DNA from: Endomychus coccineus
Lineage: Eukaryota; Arthropoda; Insecta; Coleoptera; Endomychidae
DNA length: 64,000 nucleotides
Assembly: GCA_958510875.1 (NCBI GenBank)
Contig: OY294067.1
Span: 277,841,242 to 277,905,241 of the forward strand
Reading direction: 5' to 3'
Below, piece by piece: positions 22,229-31,984 of this stretch. Each line of letters opens with the position of its first letter. Position 1 is the stretch's first letter. The notes under the pieces were generated by a model, which worked only from the letters and a program-made list of their open reading frames with translations, had not been told where the DNA came from and did no database searches. The position numbers and the translations under genes were made by a program.

Positions 22229-22640
22229 TATATTTTGCGCCTTGTTTCTGCGAAGCAGGGCGTGACACAATTTCTAAGTCATTATGTTCTGGAGCACAAT
22301 GATCTAATTTCTAATTGAGCTCTCATATTTTAAGGTCTAACTAGGACAATTGGCGAAGATCTCATGAGTTAATTGTTCGCTTTGAAGCTCCGCATGCCCG
22401 CAGGAGGTTGCTCTGCAGCGACCTACTAAACAATCACTTATTTCATAGAACACGCCCCAATCGAAATAATAATATACGATTTTTTATTGGGTATTCAATA
22501 GCTATTGACAATTTGGGAATTTCTTCAGATCTTTCAAATGCTACAAAAACAAAAACGATCCGAAAGAACATTCGTCTATTTTGAACCTGAAAAAATAATT
22601 TAACTCATGAATTAATAGTTGAATTTTGATTCTATGAAAT
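22229..22640. other. No gene seen
   Basis: Between the mariner and the family C PLE I recognise nothing. Confidence 0.4.
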
Positions 22641-22686
22641 AATAACTACTTTGTTTTTATACCACTTTTATTAATAATAACGTGAA

Positions 22687-22730
22687 AACGTTACTATAGT
22701 TTCAACACCGAAGTGCCATTATCAAACAAT
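22687..22730 (-). ncRNA. Hammerhead-like ribozyme, PLE family C, copy C2
   Basis: On the minus strand: core TTGATAA, stem II GGCAC, TTCG, GTGTT, then GAA, stem III AC-TATA-GT and A at the cleavage site. Stem I keeps three pairs. As in C1, position 3 is U; here position 8 is A, so a U3-A8 pair could replace the usual C3-G8 pair. Confidence 0.5.
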
Positions 22731-22844
22731 TACAAAATTATGAAGAAATCAATGAAACAGTTCAAGTATGAATATAGTAGAGTAAAGTGGGGTTGAGATT
22801 AAGGGATCAACGGAAATTTCAAAAACAGGTAGATCCTAGGAAAG

Positions 22845-23035
22845 TACAGTATTACATAGTTATCATAGCAACAATTTGTGAATTAGTGTGATTATAATTT
22901 AATATTCTAAGAAATATTTAAAGAACTGTTTGAAAGACAGTACAGTATTACATAGTAAACAAGGTAACAATTTGTGAATAAGTGTGATCATAATTTAATA
23001 TTCAAAAAATTATTTTAAGAGCGGTTTGAAAGACA
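22845..23035. repeat. Imperfect tandem duplication in the PLE untranslated part
   Basis: Two units share acagtattacatag, acaatttgtgaat, agtgtgat and ataatttaatattc, about 90 bp apart. Both lie between the family C hammerhead and the minus-strand coding arm. Confidence 0.7.
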
Positions 23036-23150
23036 CATGAAAAGATCACTTTGATATAGGTCTAACTGATCATAGAGGATATTTTTATTAGAGTTTCTGA
23101 CACCTTTATAAATCTCTATTGATTCTAATGTATTGAATTTAAAACCTCTG

Positions 23151-23643
23151 GTTTGGTTATGTAAAATGCTTAGGCTATCTAAATTAGGGAAATTATGACC
23201 AGTTTGTAAAAAATGATTAGCAAAGGTTGAGTCAGTTTTGCTAAGCCAAACGAGCGAAAATGTTCTTGGTATCTTAATTTGAAATTACAACAAGTTCTAC
23301 CTATATAAAAGTTATCACAGTCTGGGAAAATCATCTTATATACTCCAGGATTTCTATATTTATTGATTTTGTCTTTGGCGTTGTATATAAGATGGCAAAG
23401 TTTATTTTGAGGTTTGAAACTGATTTTAAAATTATGGCGTGATAAAATGTTAGCAATATGTTCGCTTACTGTACCAAAATATGTCAAAGAGATGAATTTA
23501 GTGGTTACATCTATGTGTTTTATACGCGGATAAATTTTATAAAAAGTTAATTGTTGTTGTTTGCGATTTATTAGTTTAATTATTTGATCTACCGGAAAAC
23601 CATTATTGATGGCTTTTCGTTTTATGGTGTTCAACTCTATAGT
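23151..23643 (-). pseudogene. PLE family C RT C-terminus and GIY-YIG, minus arm
   Basis: It encodes NGFPVDQIIKLINRKQQQLTF, then FGTVSEHIANILSRH, then the GIY-YIG module (GVYKMIFPDCDNFYIGRTCC, RYQEHFRS). It differs from the plus arm at a few residues, for example MIFPDCDN against MICPDCDD, where one of the paired cysteines is lost. A frameshift after the glutamate-histidine segment truncates the frame. Confidence 0.88.
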
Positions 23644-24304
23644 GAGTTGGTTACCAACTTCACCCAAAACAACACTAATACGTGACCATAATAAAATAAA
23701 CTTCAATATCTACAGGAAACCCACTTGTACAGACATCACTATTCCGAACTCATCGTTTAGCCCTCGTGGCCATAAATTAGCAGCATATCACTCAATGATC
23801 CAAAGAGCATTTTCGATACCATTGTCAATAGAACACCTCACTATAGAGTTGAACACGATAAAACTAATAGCCATCAATAATGGTTTTCCGGTAGATCAAA
23901 TAATTAAACTAATAAATCGCAAACAACAACAATTAACTTTTGATAAAATTTATCCGCGTATAAAACATATAGATTTAACCACTAAATTCATTTCTTTGAC
24001 ATATTTTGGTACAGTAAGCGAACATATTGCTAACATTTTATCACGCCATAATTTTAAAATCAGTTTCAAACCTCAAAATAAACTTTGCCATCTTATATAC
24101 AACGCCAAAGACAAAACCAATAAATATAGAAATCCTGGAGTTTATAAGATGATTTGCCCAGACTGTGATGACTTTTATATAGGTAGAACTTGTCGTAATT
24201 TCAAATTAAGATACCAAGAACATTTTCGCTCGTTTGGCTTAGCAAAACTGACTCAACCTTTGCTAATCATTTTTTACAAACTGGTCATAATTTCCCTAAT
24301 TTAG
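23606..24304 (+). pseudogene. PLE family C RT C-terminus and GIY-YIG, plus arm
   Basis: The 232-codon frame starts with shadow sequence from the other arm. From about residue 30 it is genuine: NFNIYRKPTCTDITI, then GHKLAAYHSMIQRA, the KPTxTD/HKxAxxxSxxxR block that follows the PLE RT palm. The GIY-YIG module is at residues 170-215, with GVYKMICPDCDDFYIGRTCR and RYQEHF, and keeps both cysteines. A frameshift near the end puts the last residues out of frame; the correct frame continues HFLQTGHNFPNLDSL. The RT active site is not included. Confidence 0.88.
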
Positions 24305-24331
24305 ATAGCCTAAGCATTTTACATAACCAAA

Positions 24332-24480
24332 TCTTTTCTATGGAACAGCGAAGTGGAATTCTTTACCTAGTGAGGTCTTTCCTTATGTCTATAACTTCCA
24401 AACCTTCAAGAAAAATGCCTATCTCCACTCTCAACACTCTACCGCTGGCTCGCACGATAGGTTTTCCTCTCGTGTAGTAA
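24332..24480 (+). mobile_element. LINE 3' end fragment, first of two
   Basis: This matches the 3' end of the LINE at 15.3 kb: WNSLP-like start, cctagtgag, cttatgtctataacttccaaacc, ctaccgctggctcgcacgat and cgtgtagt. It joins the PLE plus arm exactly where the arm's match to its sister ends. Confidence 0.7.
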
Positions 24481-24639
24481 AAGTGTCGAAAAAAAAGACA
24501 CATATGGTACCAAGGGTTTTCTTTCACTTGTCAAGTAAATCGCTATCGCCGTTGCAATAATTTTCCACCTCTGCTGTATGCAGGATCTACACGTCAAATC
24601 GTTCTCTCGGCCTATTTTTCTCATATGGCCGTTGAAATT

Positions 24640-24765
24640 GCAATGAGGTTTCCCTATGCCTATAACCTCCAAACCATCAAGAAAAATACCAATGCCTCTC
24701 CTTGCATTCTGCTGCTGGTTCACACGATGTTCTTTGTGTAGTCAAAGTATGAAAAAAAGATCAAT
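24640..24765 (+). mobile_element. LINE 3' end fragment, second of two
   Basis: The same 3' tail (tatgcctataacctccaaacc, tgctggttcacacgatg, tgtgtagtcaaag) recurs about 280 bp further on, in the same orientation. A short unrelated stretch separates the two. Confidence 0.65.
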
Positions 24766-25354
24766 TCTGCTTCCTCTTATGCTTTCCAAGGCGTCCTTTT
24801 CCCAACATTTATCTTGGAGTATGTATGAGGCTGAAGAGTATTTTTGACGTAGAACTCACCATTTCAAAAAAAAAATTGTTGTTGTTAAATGGATATCTGC
24901 AACTTATTCATAAGCGAAAACTGTTTTCTTAAGTCACGTTCGCTTTGTCTGTTGCCAAAGAAACGTCGTAATTCTTCTAATAGTGAACTCTTATTCTTAT
25001 CTCATGTTTTGACATTTTGAAATATTAGTTCGTTTTGTTCTTTCCATCCGTCAAAGTAGATTGCAAAAAATGGTAAATTACTCTAATTCCGAGATGATCG
25101 ATGTGCATTCTGTTTATGGTCTTGCTGAAGGTAATGCTTAACAACCCAGGCGTATCTACCAAGAAAGGTATCCTAGTTGTTGTTCCAGATATTCGAACAT
25201 TCACAAAATCTATCTGCGTCTTTCTGAATCTGGCAGTTTCCAACATAAATCTGCGGAAAGAGAATTCAGAAACTAATACGCGAAAAATAGGCAGTGCATT
25301 GAATATTACCTGGAAAATGGCATCAGAAACTTTGAGAAAAAAGAGTTCTATGTA
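24766..25354. other. No gene seen, one short dispersed repeat
   Basis: At 24,872-24,937 a stretch reading gttaaatggatatctgcaac and cttattcataagcg matches 30,420-30,475. The rest shows nothing recognised. Confidence 0.45.
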
Positions 25355-26943
25355 CAGGGATTTTCCATCTCAGACGAGCCACCCCGTATATTTCTTATCC
25401 CATAGTGAGTGGAAAAATCTCCCGAAACACATTGCATGATTTTGTTGGGGGGACATCTTTTGACGTATATTTGAGGCTTGAACGAACAACCCCCTAATAG
25501 GGGGCGCTTCAACCCCTCAAAATTGAATAGGGGAGAGGGGTTGAATAATACGTCATTTGAAAGGTCTTGGAAGCCTCTTTACAACGGTGTATGAAAAACG
25601 TAAATTTGATGAACCGTTTTTGCCAAAAATTAATTTTGTTGCTCGAATGCGCCACTTTGAATATTTTGGTTATTTGTACAATGTACAAGCTCATTTTTAT
25701 TAAGCCTTCTTTACAAACTTAAACAATCTTCAAAAAATCACATTCGTAAAAACATTGAATTGTGTTGTCTTGCTTACAATGAAAAAAATAAACCTGCGTG
25801 CTTAAATCAAATGTTCAAATTGTCTTCCATTGACTTCCATACAATAATACAATCTTGACTGAAAACCGTCTCTAACATGGTTCAGCATAATTGGAGTTAT
25901 TTGACGACACTCATTTACAATTCGTTGGCGTAGTTCGTCCAAATTTTCAGGCTGAGTCACAAAAATCTTGAACTTAAGATGTCCCCACAAGAAGAAGTCC
26001 AGAGGGTTCAGATCAGGAGATCAGGCAGGCCACTCCATAGGATCTCTTCATCCAATCCAACGACCGGCGTATTGCAAATTGAGGTATTGGGGAATTGGTG
26101 CGGCGTAGTGAGGAGGAGCTCCGTCTTGTTGGAAATGCAATTGTTGTTCAAGTAGTAGAGGATCGTTTTCTAATTGTTCAGTTATTAACGGATCAATCGC
26201 ATTTCCCAACATTTCAAGATAAATTTCACCATTTAAATTACCAGGAATAAACAGAGGTCCAATTAGGTGGTCTCCCAAAATTCCTACCCAAACGTTTAGC
26301 TTTTCCCGATGTTGAGTGCGAGCTTCTCGAAATACATGAGGATTTGTATCGCTCCACATTCTACAGTTATGCCTAAACACCTTCTGAGAACAAAAAATGA
26401 AGGCAACCTAAGGAAATGTTTTGCTGTTTTTTTTATTTATTAGTTTGAGAGAATGTATTATTGTATGGAAGTCAATGGAGGACAATTTGAACATTTGATT
26501 TAAACACGCAGATTTAATTTTTTCCATTGTAAGCATGACAACACAATTCAATTTTTTTACAAATGTGATTTTTTGAAGATTGTTTAAGTTTGTAAAAAAG
26601 GCTTGATAAAAATGAGCCTGTACATTGTACAAATAACCAAAATATTCAAGGTGGCGCATTCGAGCAACAAAATTAACTTTTGACGAAAACGGTTCATCAA
26701 ATTTACGTTTTTCATACATCGTTGTAAAGAGGCTTCCAAGACCTTTCAAATGACTCAACCCCTCTCCCCTATTCAATTTTGAAGGGTTGAAGCGCCCCCT
26801 ATTAGGAGGTTGCTCGTTCAAGCCTCAAATATACGTCAAAAGATGTCCCCCAAACAAAATCGTTCGACGTGTTTCGGGAGATTTTCCCACTCACAATGGG
26901 ATAAGAAATGTACGAGGTGGCTCGTCTGAGATAGAACACCCTG
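25355..26943 (-). mobile_element. Long-TIR Tc1/mariner element, deleted copy
   Basis: The inverted arms are over 400 bp each (left from 25,355, right to 26,943), with ends flanked by TA (25,353-25,354 and 26,944-26,945). They match the arms of the fuller copy at 45,815-47,966. Relative to that copy, about 590 bp including the N-terminal half of the transposase is missing; the join falls near 26,375. Confidence 0.9.
25802..26380 (-). pseudogene. Tc1/mariner-type transposase, C-terminal half
   Basis: A frame at 26,380-26,048 encodes NVWVGILGDHLIGPLFIP, ENDPLLLEQQLHFQQDGAPPH and the second catalytic Asp. A frameshift then leads to a 62-codon block (25,990-25,802) with KIFVTQPENLDELRQRI and a C-terminus GRQFEHLI. 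The catalytic third Asp region (SPDLNP) is damaged. The N-terminal helix-turn-helix is deleted. Confidence 0.85.
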
Positions 26944-26947
26944 TATA

Positions 26948-27184
26948 GAGTAGACAAGTAGTGTGTTAAACATAGGAAAGCTCTGGTAACTAGTTGGACA
27001 TTCTGTCCTTCTCGCACATGTTAGTGCGCTCTCAATCGCACGGTCTCCCCTTCTATCACAAAGAGTATAAAAATACAAGAATAAATATAAGGCGCACACA
27101 TCGTGCGAGTGAGAGCGCAGTACATGTGCGAGAAAGACATAATGTCCGTTAAGATACCAGTGAAAAAGGCTTAGTTGTCTACTC
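26948..27184. mobile_element. 237-bp MITE, near-complete hairpin
   Basis: The arms of about 95 bp are inverted copies (left gagtagacaa ... ctcgcacatgt ... gcgctctca; right is the complement), leaving a loop of about 50 bp. TA flanks both ends (26,946-26,947 and 27,185-27,186). It sits two bases from the duplicated TA of the preceding transposon. Non-coding. Confidence 0.85.
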
Positions 27185-27186
27185 TA

Positions 27187-27433
27187 TATATAGAACTCTT
27201 TGGTTTTACTACCACCTACAGAAAGTTCAGGTCCTTCCACGCGATTTTCCATTGCGCATGGAATTTTCTCGATAGTTCCTTCTAAAAGTACAGAAAATCA
27301 TCAATTCGAATTATAAATTTTTTTTACAAATGAATCGTCCTCCTAATTCATACCTGGGTCAAGATTCATAATTAATTCTTAAGTAAATAAAGTGAATCCT
27401 AGTTGATTCTCCTGCATAATTCTAAATAACGAA
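27187..27433. other. Spacer with a short PLE-A-like word
   Basis: At 27,338-27,362 the sequence ttcatacctgggtcaag resembles the outermost 3' word of family A PLEs (ttcatactgggtcaag, 29,446), suggesting an older PLE end as the target of the next insertion. Nothing else is seen. Confidence 0.4.
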
Positions 27434-27505
27434 ACTAACTGATGCGGAATCAAGAGTAAAAATTTAGAAGAAGAAAATGAAATTAGAAACAAAGTTTGTA
27501 ACATC

Positions 27506-28986
27506 TTGACAAACAAAAAGAACAACCAGAAAGCAGAAATAGGTATTGCAAAGAATCGTTTGAACTATCATACAAAAATAACAAAAGAGTTCTTAGTTTT
27601 AGTGTTGAACGCGGATGAATGTAATAAAACCGTCATAATGCATAAAAATGACTATGAAAACAAAATGGGTAACCGGAAACTTTTTAAATGATGAAACAAC
27701 TTATAAGAAATTAAAATCTGACCCTACTTTATCAGTACAAAATAACATGAATAAATTGATAAATAAATGGCATAAAGATAAGATAATCCCTATTGAATTA
27801 AAAAATAAATTAATTTGCCATAATGGGCTAGCACCATATATCTATGGGCTTCCGAAACTACATGAAAATGATATAGCCCTAAGACCCATTGTAAGTAATA
27901 TTGGAGCTCCTACTTACACTTTATCAAAATTTCTATCAAAATCTATCAATTATTTTCGGCACAGCAATGGGATCTCCCATTTCAGCTACCATTGCTAACC
28001 TTGTTATGGAATGCCTAGAGGAATCCGTTATAAATTCATTAGATTTTCAGCCTGTATTCTTTAAACGATATGTAGATGATTTCCTTATGTGTGTTCCCAA
28101 CGATAAAGTTCAATATGTGATTAATAAATTCAACAATTTTCACTGTAAACTTCAATTCACTTGCGAAATAGAAATAAACAAAAACATAAATTTCCTAGAT
28201 ATGAACATTAGGCATGATGCAGATGGAAAAATAAAAACTTCTTGGTTTACTAAAGAAGTTTGGTCTCAACGTTATCTTCATTTCAATACCGTTGCACCAG
28301 CTTGTTATAAAAAAAGTGTCATTAACAGCCTTACAGACCGCGCGGTGAAATTGTCCCACGCAGAAGACCGTCCCAAGAATTTAAAAATTGTTCGTAATAC
28401 ACTAGAAATGAATGGCTACCCAAAAACGTTCTTCAATCCTATCATTAAAGAGAGAATAAACAAAATCTATAATGGTTCTTCATATAAAAATAACATAACA
28501 GGTAATACAGACAATTATATAACTTTACCATACATTCCGGAGACCTCAGAAAAAATTAAGAAATGTTTGAAAAAGTACGATATAAATGTTGCGCATAAAC
28601 CTACTAACTGTGTTGGGAAATATTTCTCAAATCTAAAACCTGTAATACCTAAAGATAAACAAACCCACACAGTATATAAATTGAATTGTTTAGATTGTGA
28701 TGGAACTTATACTGGAATCTCTAAACAATATTTACAAAAAAGAATGTACGGCCATAAGTATAGCACAAGAAATAATAACTTAGAAAATTCCACCGCCCTT
28801 GCTAAACACTGCTTTGATTATAACCATCAGTTTGATTACAAAAATGTTAATATTATAACTAAAGAAACCAATTATTATAAAAGATCTATCCTGGAGATGA
28901 TTCACATAAAACGGGATTCCAATTCTGTGAACCATAGGAATAATATTCAGGGATTGAGTCAGATTTATACTAACTTGATTAATTAA
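27506..28986 (+). pseudogene. PLE family A RT-GIY-YIG protein, frameshifted
   Basis: The pieces are a 61-codon N-terminal frame, a frame from 27,648 with GLAPYIYGLPKLHEN and LRPIVSNIGAPTYTLSKF (RT fingers), and a 361-codon frame from 27,901 to the stop at 28,986. The first 17 residues of the last frame are an out-of-frame reading. The genuine part begins at FGTAMGSP and contains RYVDDFL, with YVDD at residues 57-60 (RT active site). The GIY-YIG module is TVYKLNCLDCDGTYTG, QKRMYGHK, ALAKHCFDYNH near the C-terminus. About 100 residues of palm, including motif A, are lost at about 27,950 compared with copy A1, which also shifts the frame. Confidence 0.9.
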
Positions 28987-29360
28987 AACTCTTGCAAATT
29001 CCTACATGCGTCTTTATTATGTTAAAAGTATATTTTAGGAAGAACGCTTAAAGTAAATTCCAATGCAGGTCTAAAACCTTTTCAAGTACGTCATAAATCT
29101 ACATCTGGTTCGAGTAAATATCAACAAATAGCTTCGAACTTCAGTTGCTTTGAGACCATAGCAATATGCGTTTGTATATTATGAGAATTTTACTGAACAG
29201 TGGATTCTTGTTACAAAAAAATTATACTTTAATATTAACGATACAATTTTCGATTATTCGTGGTTCTGTTCGTTTCGACGGCGTGGGCTTTTTGATTGAA
29301 AATAGTGCGATATGGACGCTTGTGCTAATTAGTTTTAATTAACCCCTTTTTACATAATAA

Positions 29361-29402
29361 GTCTTCTGATGAAGGTCGTGAGACCGAAACGTACGTAAAG
29401 AC
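29361..29402 (+). ncRNA. Hammerhead ribozyme, PLE family A, copy A2, intact
   Basis: Type I layout with no departures from consensus: stem I GTCTT with AAGAC, CTGATGA at 29,366-29,372, stem II GGTC-GTGA-GACC, GAA, stem III ACG-TA-CGT and A29397 as the cleavage-site base. It lies about 375 bases beyond the coding stop. Likely active as RNA, probably as a dimer because stem III has only a two-base loop. Confidence 0.88.
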
Positions 29403-29489
29403 GTAAATTTAAAACAGACCTATTTCCCGAGAATTTTTATATAAATTCATACTGGGTCAAGAATCTTTATATTACTAACTGATGCAGAA

Positions 29490-30535
29490 ATATCATTTGT
29501 TTTTATTAATATTTTCTCTTTGAAGAAAAATGGTTTTCCTTAGAGTCCAACAAATTGGGCTTTGGTATCTTGTTCCATTCCATGTGTTGTACGGTGTATC
29601 GTTTATCGAGCAGTTCAGTTTATTGACGGAAAGTTTATTAAGCAAGTAAACTACTGCAAATTGCAAAAGTGTACACAGTAAACTGCGAAACTTTAGTTGA
29701 TTCGATATTCACACGTAAAGTTCCAAGTCGCTGTAAAATCGATACAAAGCTCATATTGAGGGCGTATATAAAATAGCGAGGTAATAAAAACATCTATATA
29801 TCGGAAGCATGCGATAATTTATTCAGTACTTTACGGCAAGTATCCCTTGCTTAAACGACGAATGTTCCCTACGTGAAGGTTTTATTTTCGCATGGCGGAA
29901 GTAAGCTTGTTTATTGAGATTCATTCCAACGAGATCTTTCGTAAAATGAATTACAAATTACCCATTTCTATCTGTATAAAACTTTTATTATCATACTTCT
30001 AAGTTTTCAATCGACGTAGAAGTGTATTTACAGGGTGTTACTCATTGTTTTGTTCTTAATTTAACGGGTGATTCTTTGGCTAATTCTAACTCGAAAAGTT
30101 CATATAAATGTATGTCCCAAAATGCTTGGTTTCCGATCTAAATGGTGCTAAAATTTTAATTTTTTTCGGTTACATGTTACATCAAATTTCAGGATAACTA
30201 TTCCGGTATAAAAACACACAACTTTTTAACCCAAAAGGTTATATTTAATTCAACCAGTGGCTTAGGTGAGGCTACGATGTAAAATTTGAACGAAACCGTT
30301 GATACGCTACTGTTCCTTTCTCAACTGTATATAGTTTCGATTTAAATTTTGAACAAAATGAATATCCAGCCTTTTTGTCGTACAACTTACAACATTGAAA
30401 ACATTTTTTTTAAATTGTAATTGTTAAATGGATATCTGCAACTTATTCCTAAGCGGAAACTGTTTACTTAAAGTCACTAATCACAAGACTATACACTTCC
30501 GCGGATAGCTAATCTTGAGAATTCTTGGCTTTCGG
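29490..30535. other. No gene seen
   Basis: Includes a copy of the short dispersed repeat of 24.87 kb at 30,420-30,475 and an acagggtgtt word at 30,030 that resembles a transposon end, without a partner. Confidence 0.4.
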
Positions 30536-30539
30536 ATAA

Positions 30540-30945
30540 ATTCCGCGTCACAATAGCACTACTTGATGCCGACCTTTCGCCAACTATTACAAGCGGCATC
30601 TTCAGGACAGGCTTGAGGCTTGAACTGAAACAGATTCTTCTGGTGTCTGCAGCGGTATAGATTGTAGCAAAAACCTTCACGCCACTGTGCGAAGTTGAAT
30701 TTTCGAGGATGGGTTTTCAAATGTTGGGAAGGTAATATCCTGAGTCACGGTTACTTAATTTGGATGTTCTAGGATTTCTATCTCTTTAAGAATTTTTCGC
30801 TGAAAGAAGTTTGCGGCTCGGGGTAGGAGTTTAGTATTTTCGAAAAGGATTTGATGGTTAGTGTCAAACTTGTGTTCCGCAAGTGCAGATCTACTGGTGT
30901 CACGAAGCCCTGTTCATCCACACGAGTAGCTACTTTCAACAAAAC
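30540..30945 (-). mobile_element. PLE family D, 3' end
   Basis: On the minus strand, 30,930-30,760 encodes RSALAEHKFDTNHQILFENT, then LPRAANFFQRKILKEIEILEHP. This is the C-terminal part of a PLE GIY-YIG domain (SALAEH...NH, R, E residues). Downstream on the same strand lies a hammerhead. The wording differs from families A-C, so I treat it as a fourth family. RT and the GIY and YIG motifs themselves are missing. Confidence 0.7.
30567..30609 (-). ncRNA. Hammerhead ribozyme candidate, PLE family D
   Basis: Minus strand: TGTC, core CTGAAGA (fits CTGANGA), stem II starting GCC and ending GGC with an imperfect inner helix, GAA, a minimal stem III AGGT, C and GGCA. TGTC with GGCA gives a four-pair stem I with one wobble. 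Stem III looks worn. Confidence 0.6.
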
Positions 30946-31984
30946 AAATGTCTAAAATTCTTCGACATTTTAGTAGACGTTCAGAAAAGCTACTTGTAAC
31001 TCCACACAACATCCACAAGATTTTTTGCATCAAGAGGTAAACGGCAAGTGGGCTACACAAGCTCCAGGAACTCTTTTTGATAATAGTGATGAGACTGATG
31101 CAGTCCCTCCTTCCAATACTGAACTTTCTATGAGTGTATTTCATGGTAACAACAGCGCAACAGTCGCTGTATGTTCTGGAGACACCAACAAAGAATTTGT
31201 TCCCATTCTTGGAGACTCAGTAAGGCCCAGTAGCTCATCTACTGTAAGCCCATTCACAACGCCCAATACGTCTTCTGATGATGTAAACCCACTCTCTACT
31301 CAAGTACCTCATTTAGTGTAAACAAATTTCTCATACCGGGCATGATATCACCCCGACTCCTAAAGTTAACATTACTAAAAAAAAAAAAAGTCAGCGCACT
31401 CCGGGAGTGCAGGCAGAAGTGAAAACTTGAACTTATGGCGCGTTGGGCACTTTTTTGGGTGAGCATTTTAGGTGCGCTCGCGACATGAGAAATTGTTCAT
31501 AAAAAATCAAGTTTATCAAAGCAATGTGGGCACTTTTTGAATAGACATGAAGTATAATAATATAGAAACTATATTCGAAGGAAGTGGTTTTATTTAAATG
31601 AGTAAATATTAGTAAATAGTAAATACAAAATTTATCAATTCTCATCCATAATTTCAACAACTCTTACATCATCATTATCAGCATTTTCATCATTATTATC
31701 AGGATTTTCATCAAATTCTAAAACTGAAACAATAGGTCTATGGTAACTAAAGTATGAAATGAACAATTTTGATTTAAATCTATTTATATATCTTGTGAAT
31801 ACTGCATTATTGCACTACAACAATGTTTTTATTAATTCTATTTACACTTTAGATTTGTTTTTTTAACACAATACCATAGCAGCAACACAAGTCAAATGAA
31901 ATATTTAAATAAATAAATTTTCCGTTTGATATTCATTTATAAAATAAATATAAAAAACTCTCAATCTCGTCTGTCGCGAGGGCA
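30946..31984. other. No gene recognised
   Basis: A 98-codon plus frame at 31,025-31,321 is rich in Ser, Thr and Asn (SSSSTVSPFTTPNTSSDDV) and matches nothing I know. It might be exon or PLE upstream DNA. An A-run lies at 31,377-31,389. A short acidic, Asp/Asn-rich repeat in the AT-rich DNA near 31,665-31,720 (atcattatcagcattttcatc) is simple-sequence-like. Confidence 0.3.

Larger units (their letters stand above)
22640..24331. mobile_element. PLE family C arranged as an inverted dimer
   Basis: Two nearly identical copies of a PLE coding end face away from each other. The minus-strand arm covers 23,643-23,151 and the plus-strand arm 23,838-24,331, about 493 bp each, with a 194-bp spacer that continues the plus copy. 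The minus copy continues leftwards through its untranslated part to a hammerhead-like sequence at 22,687-22,730. The plus copy is cut at 24,331 by a LINE 3' end. Confidence 0.9.
27450..29473 (+). mobile_element. PLE family A, copy A2, best preserved
   Basis: 5'-truncated Penelope-like element with RT, GIY-YIG, a 3' untranslated part of about 380 bp, an intact hammerhead and the terminal word cctatttcccgagaattt. A direct repeat, actaactgatgc followed by rgaa, flanks it (27,434-27,449 and 29,474-29,489; one mismatch in 16), a plausible target-site duplication. An internal deletion has removed part of the RT palm. Confidence 0.88.

Noticed and set aside
30030..30340. An acagggtgtt word as the end of a DNA transposon
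   Set aside because: No inverted partner within several hundred bases.
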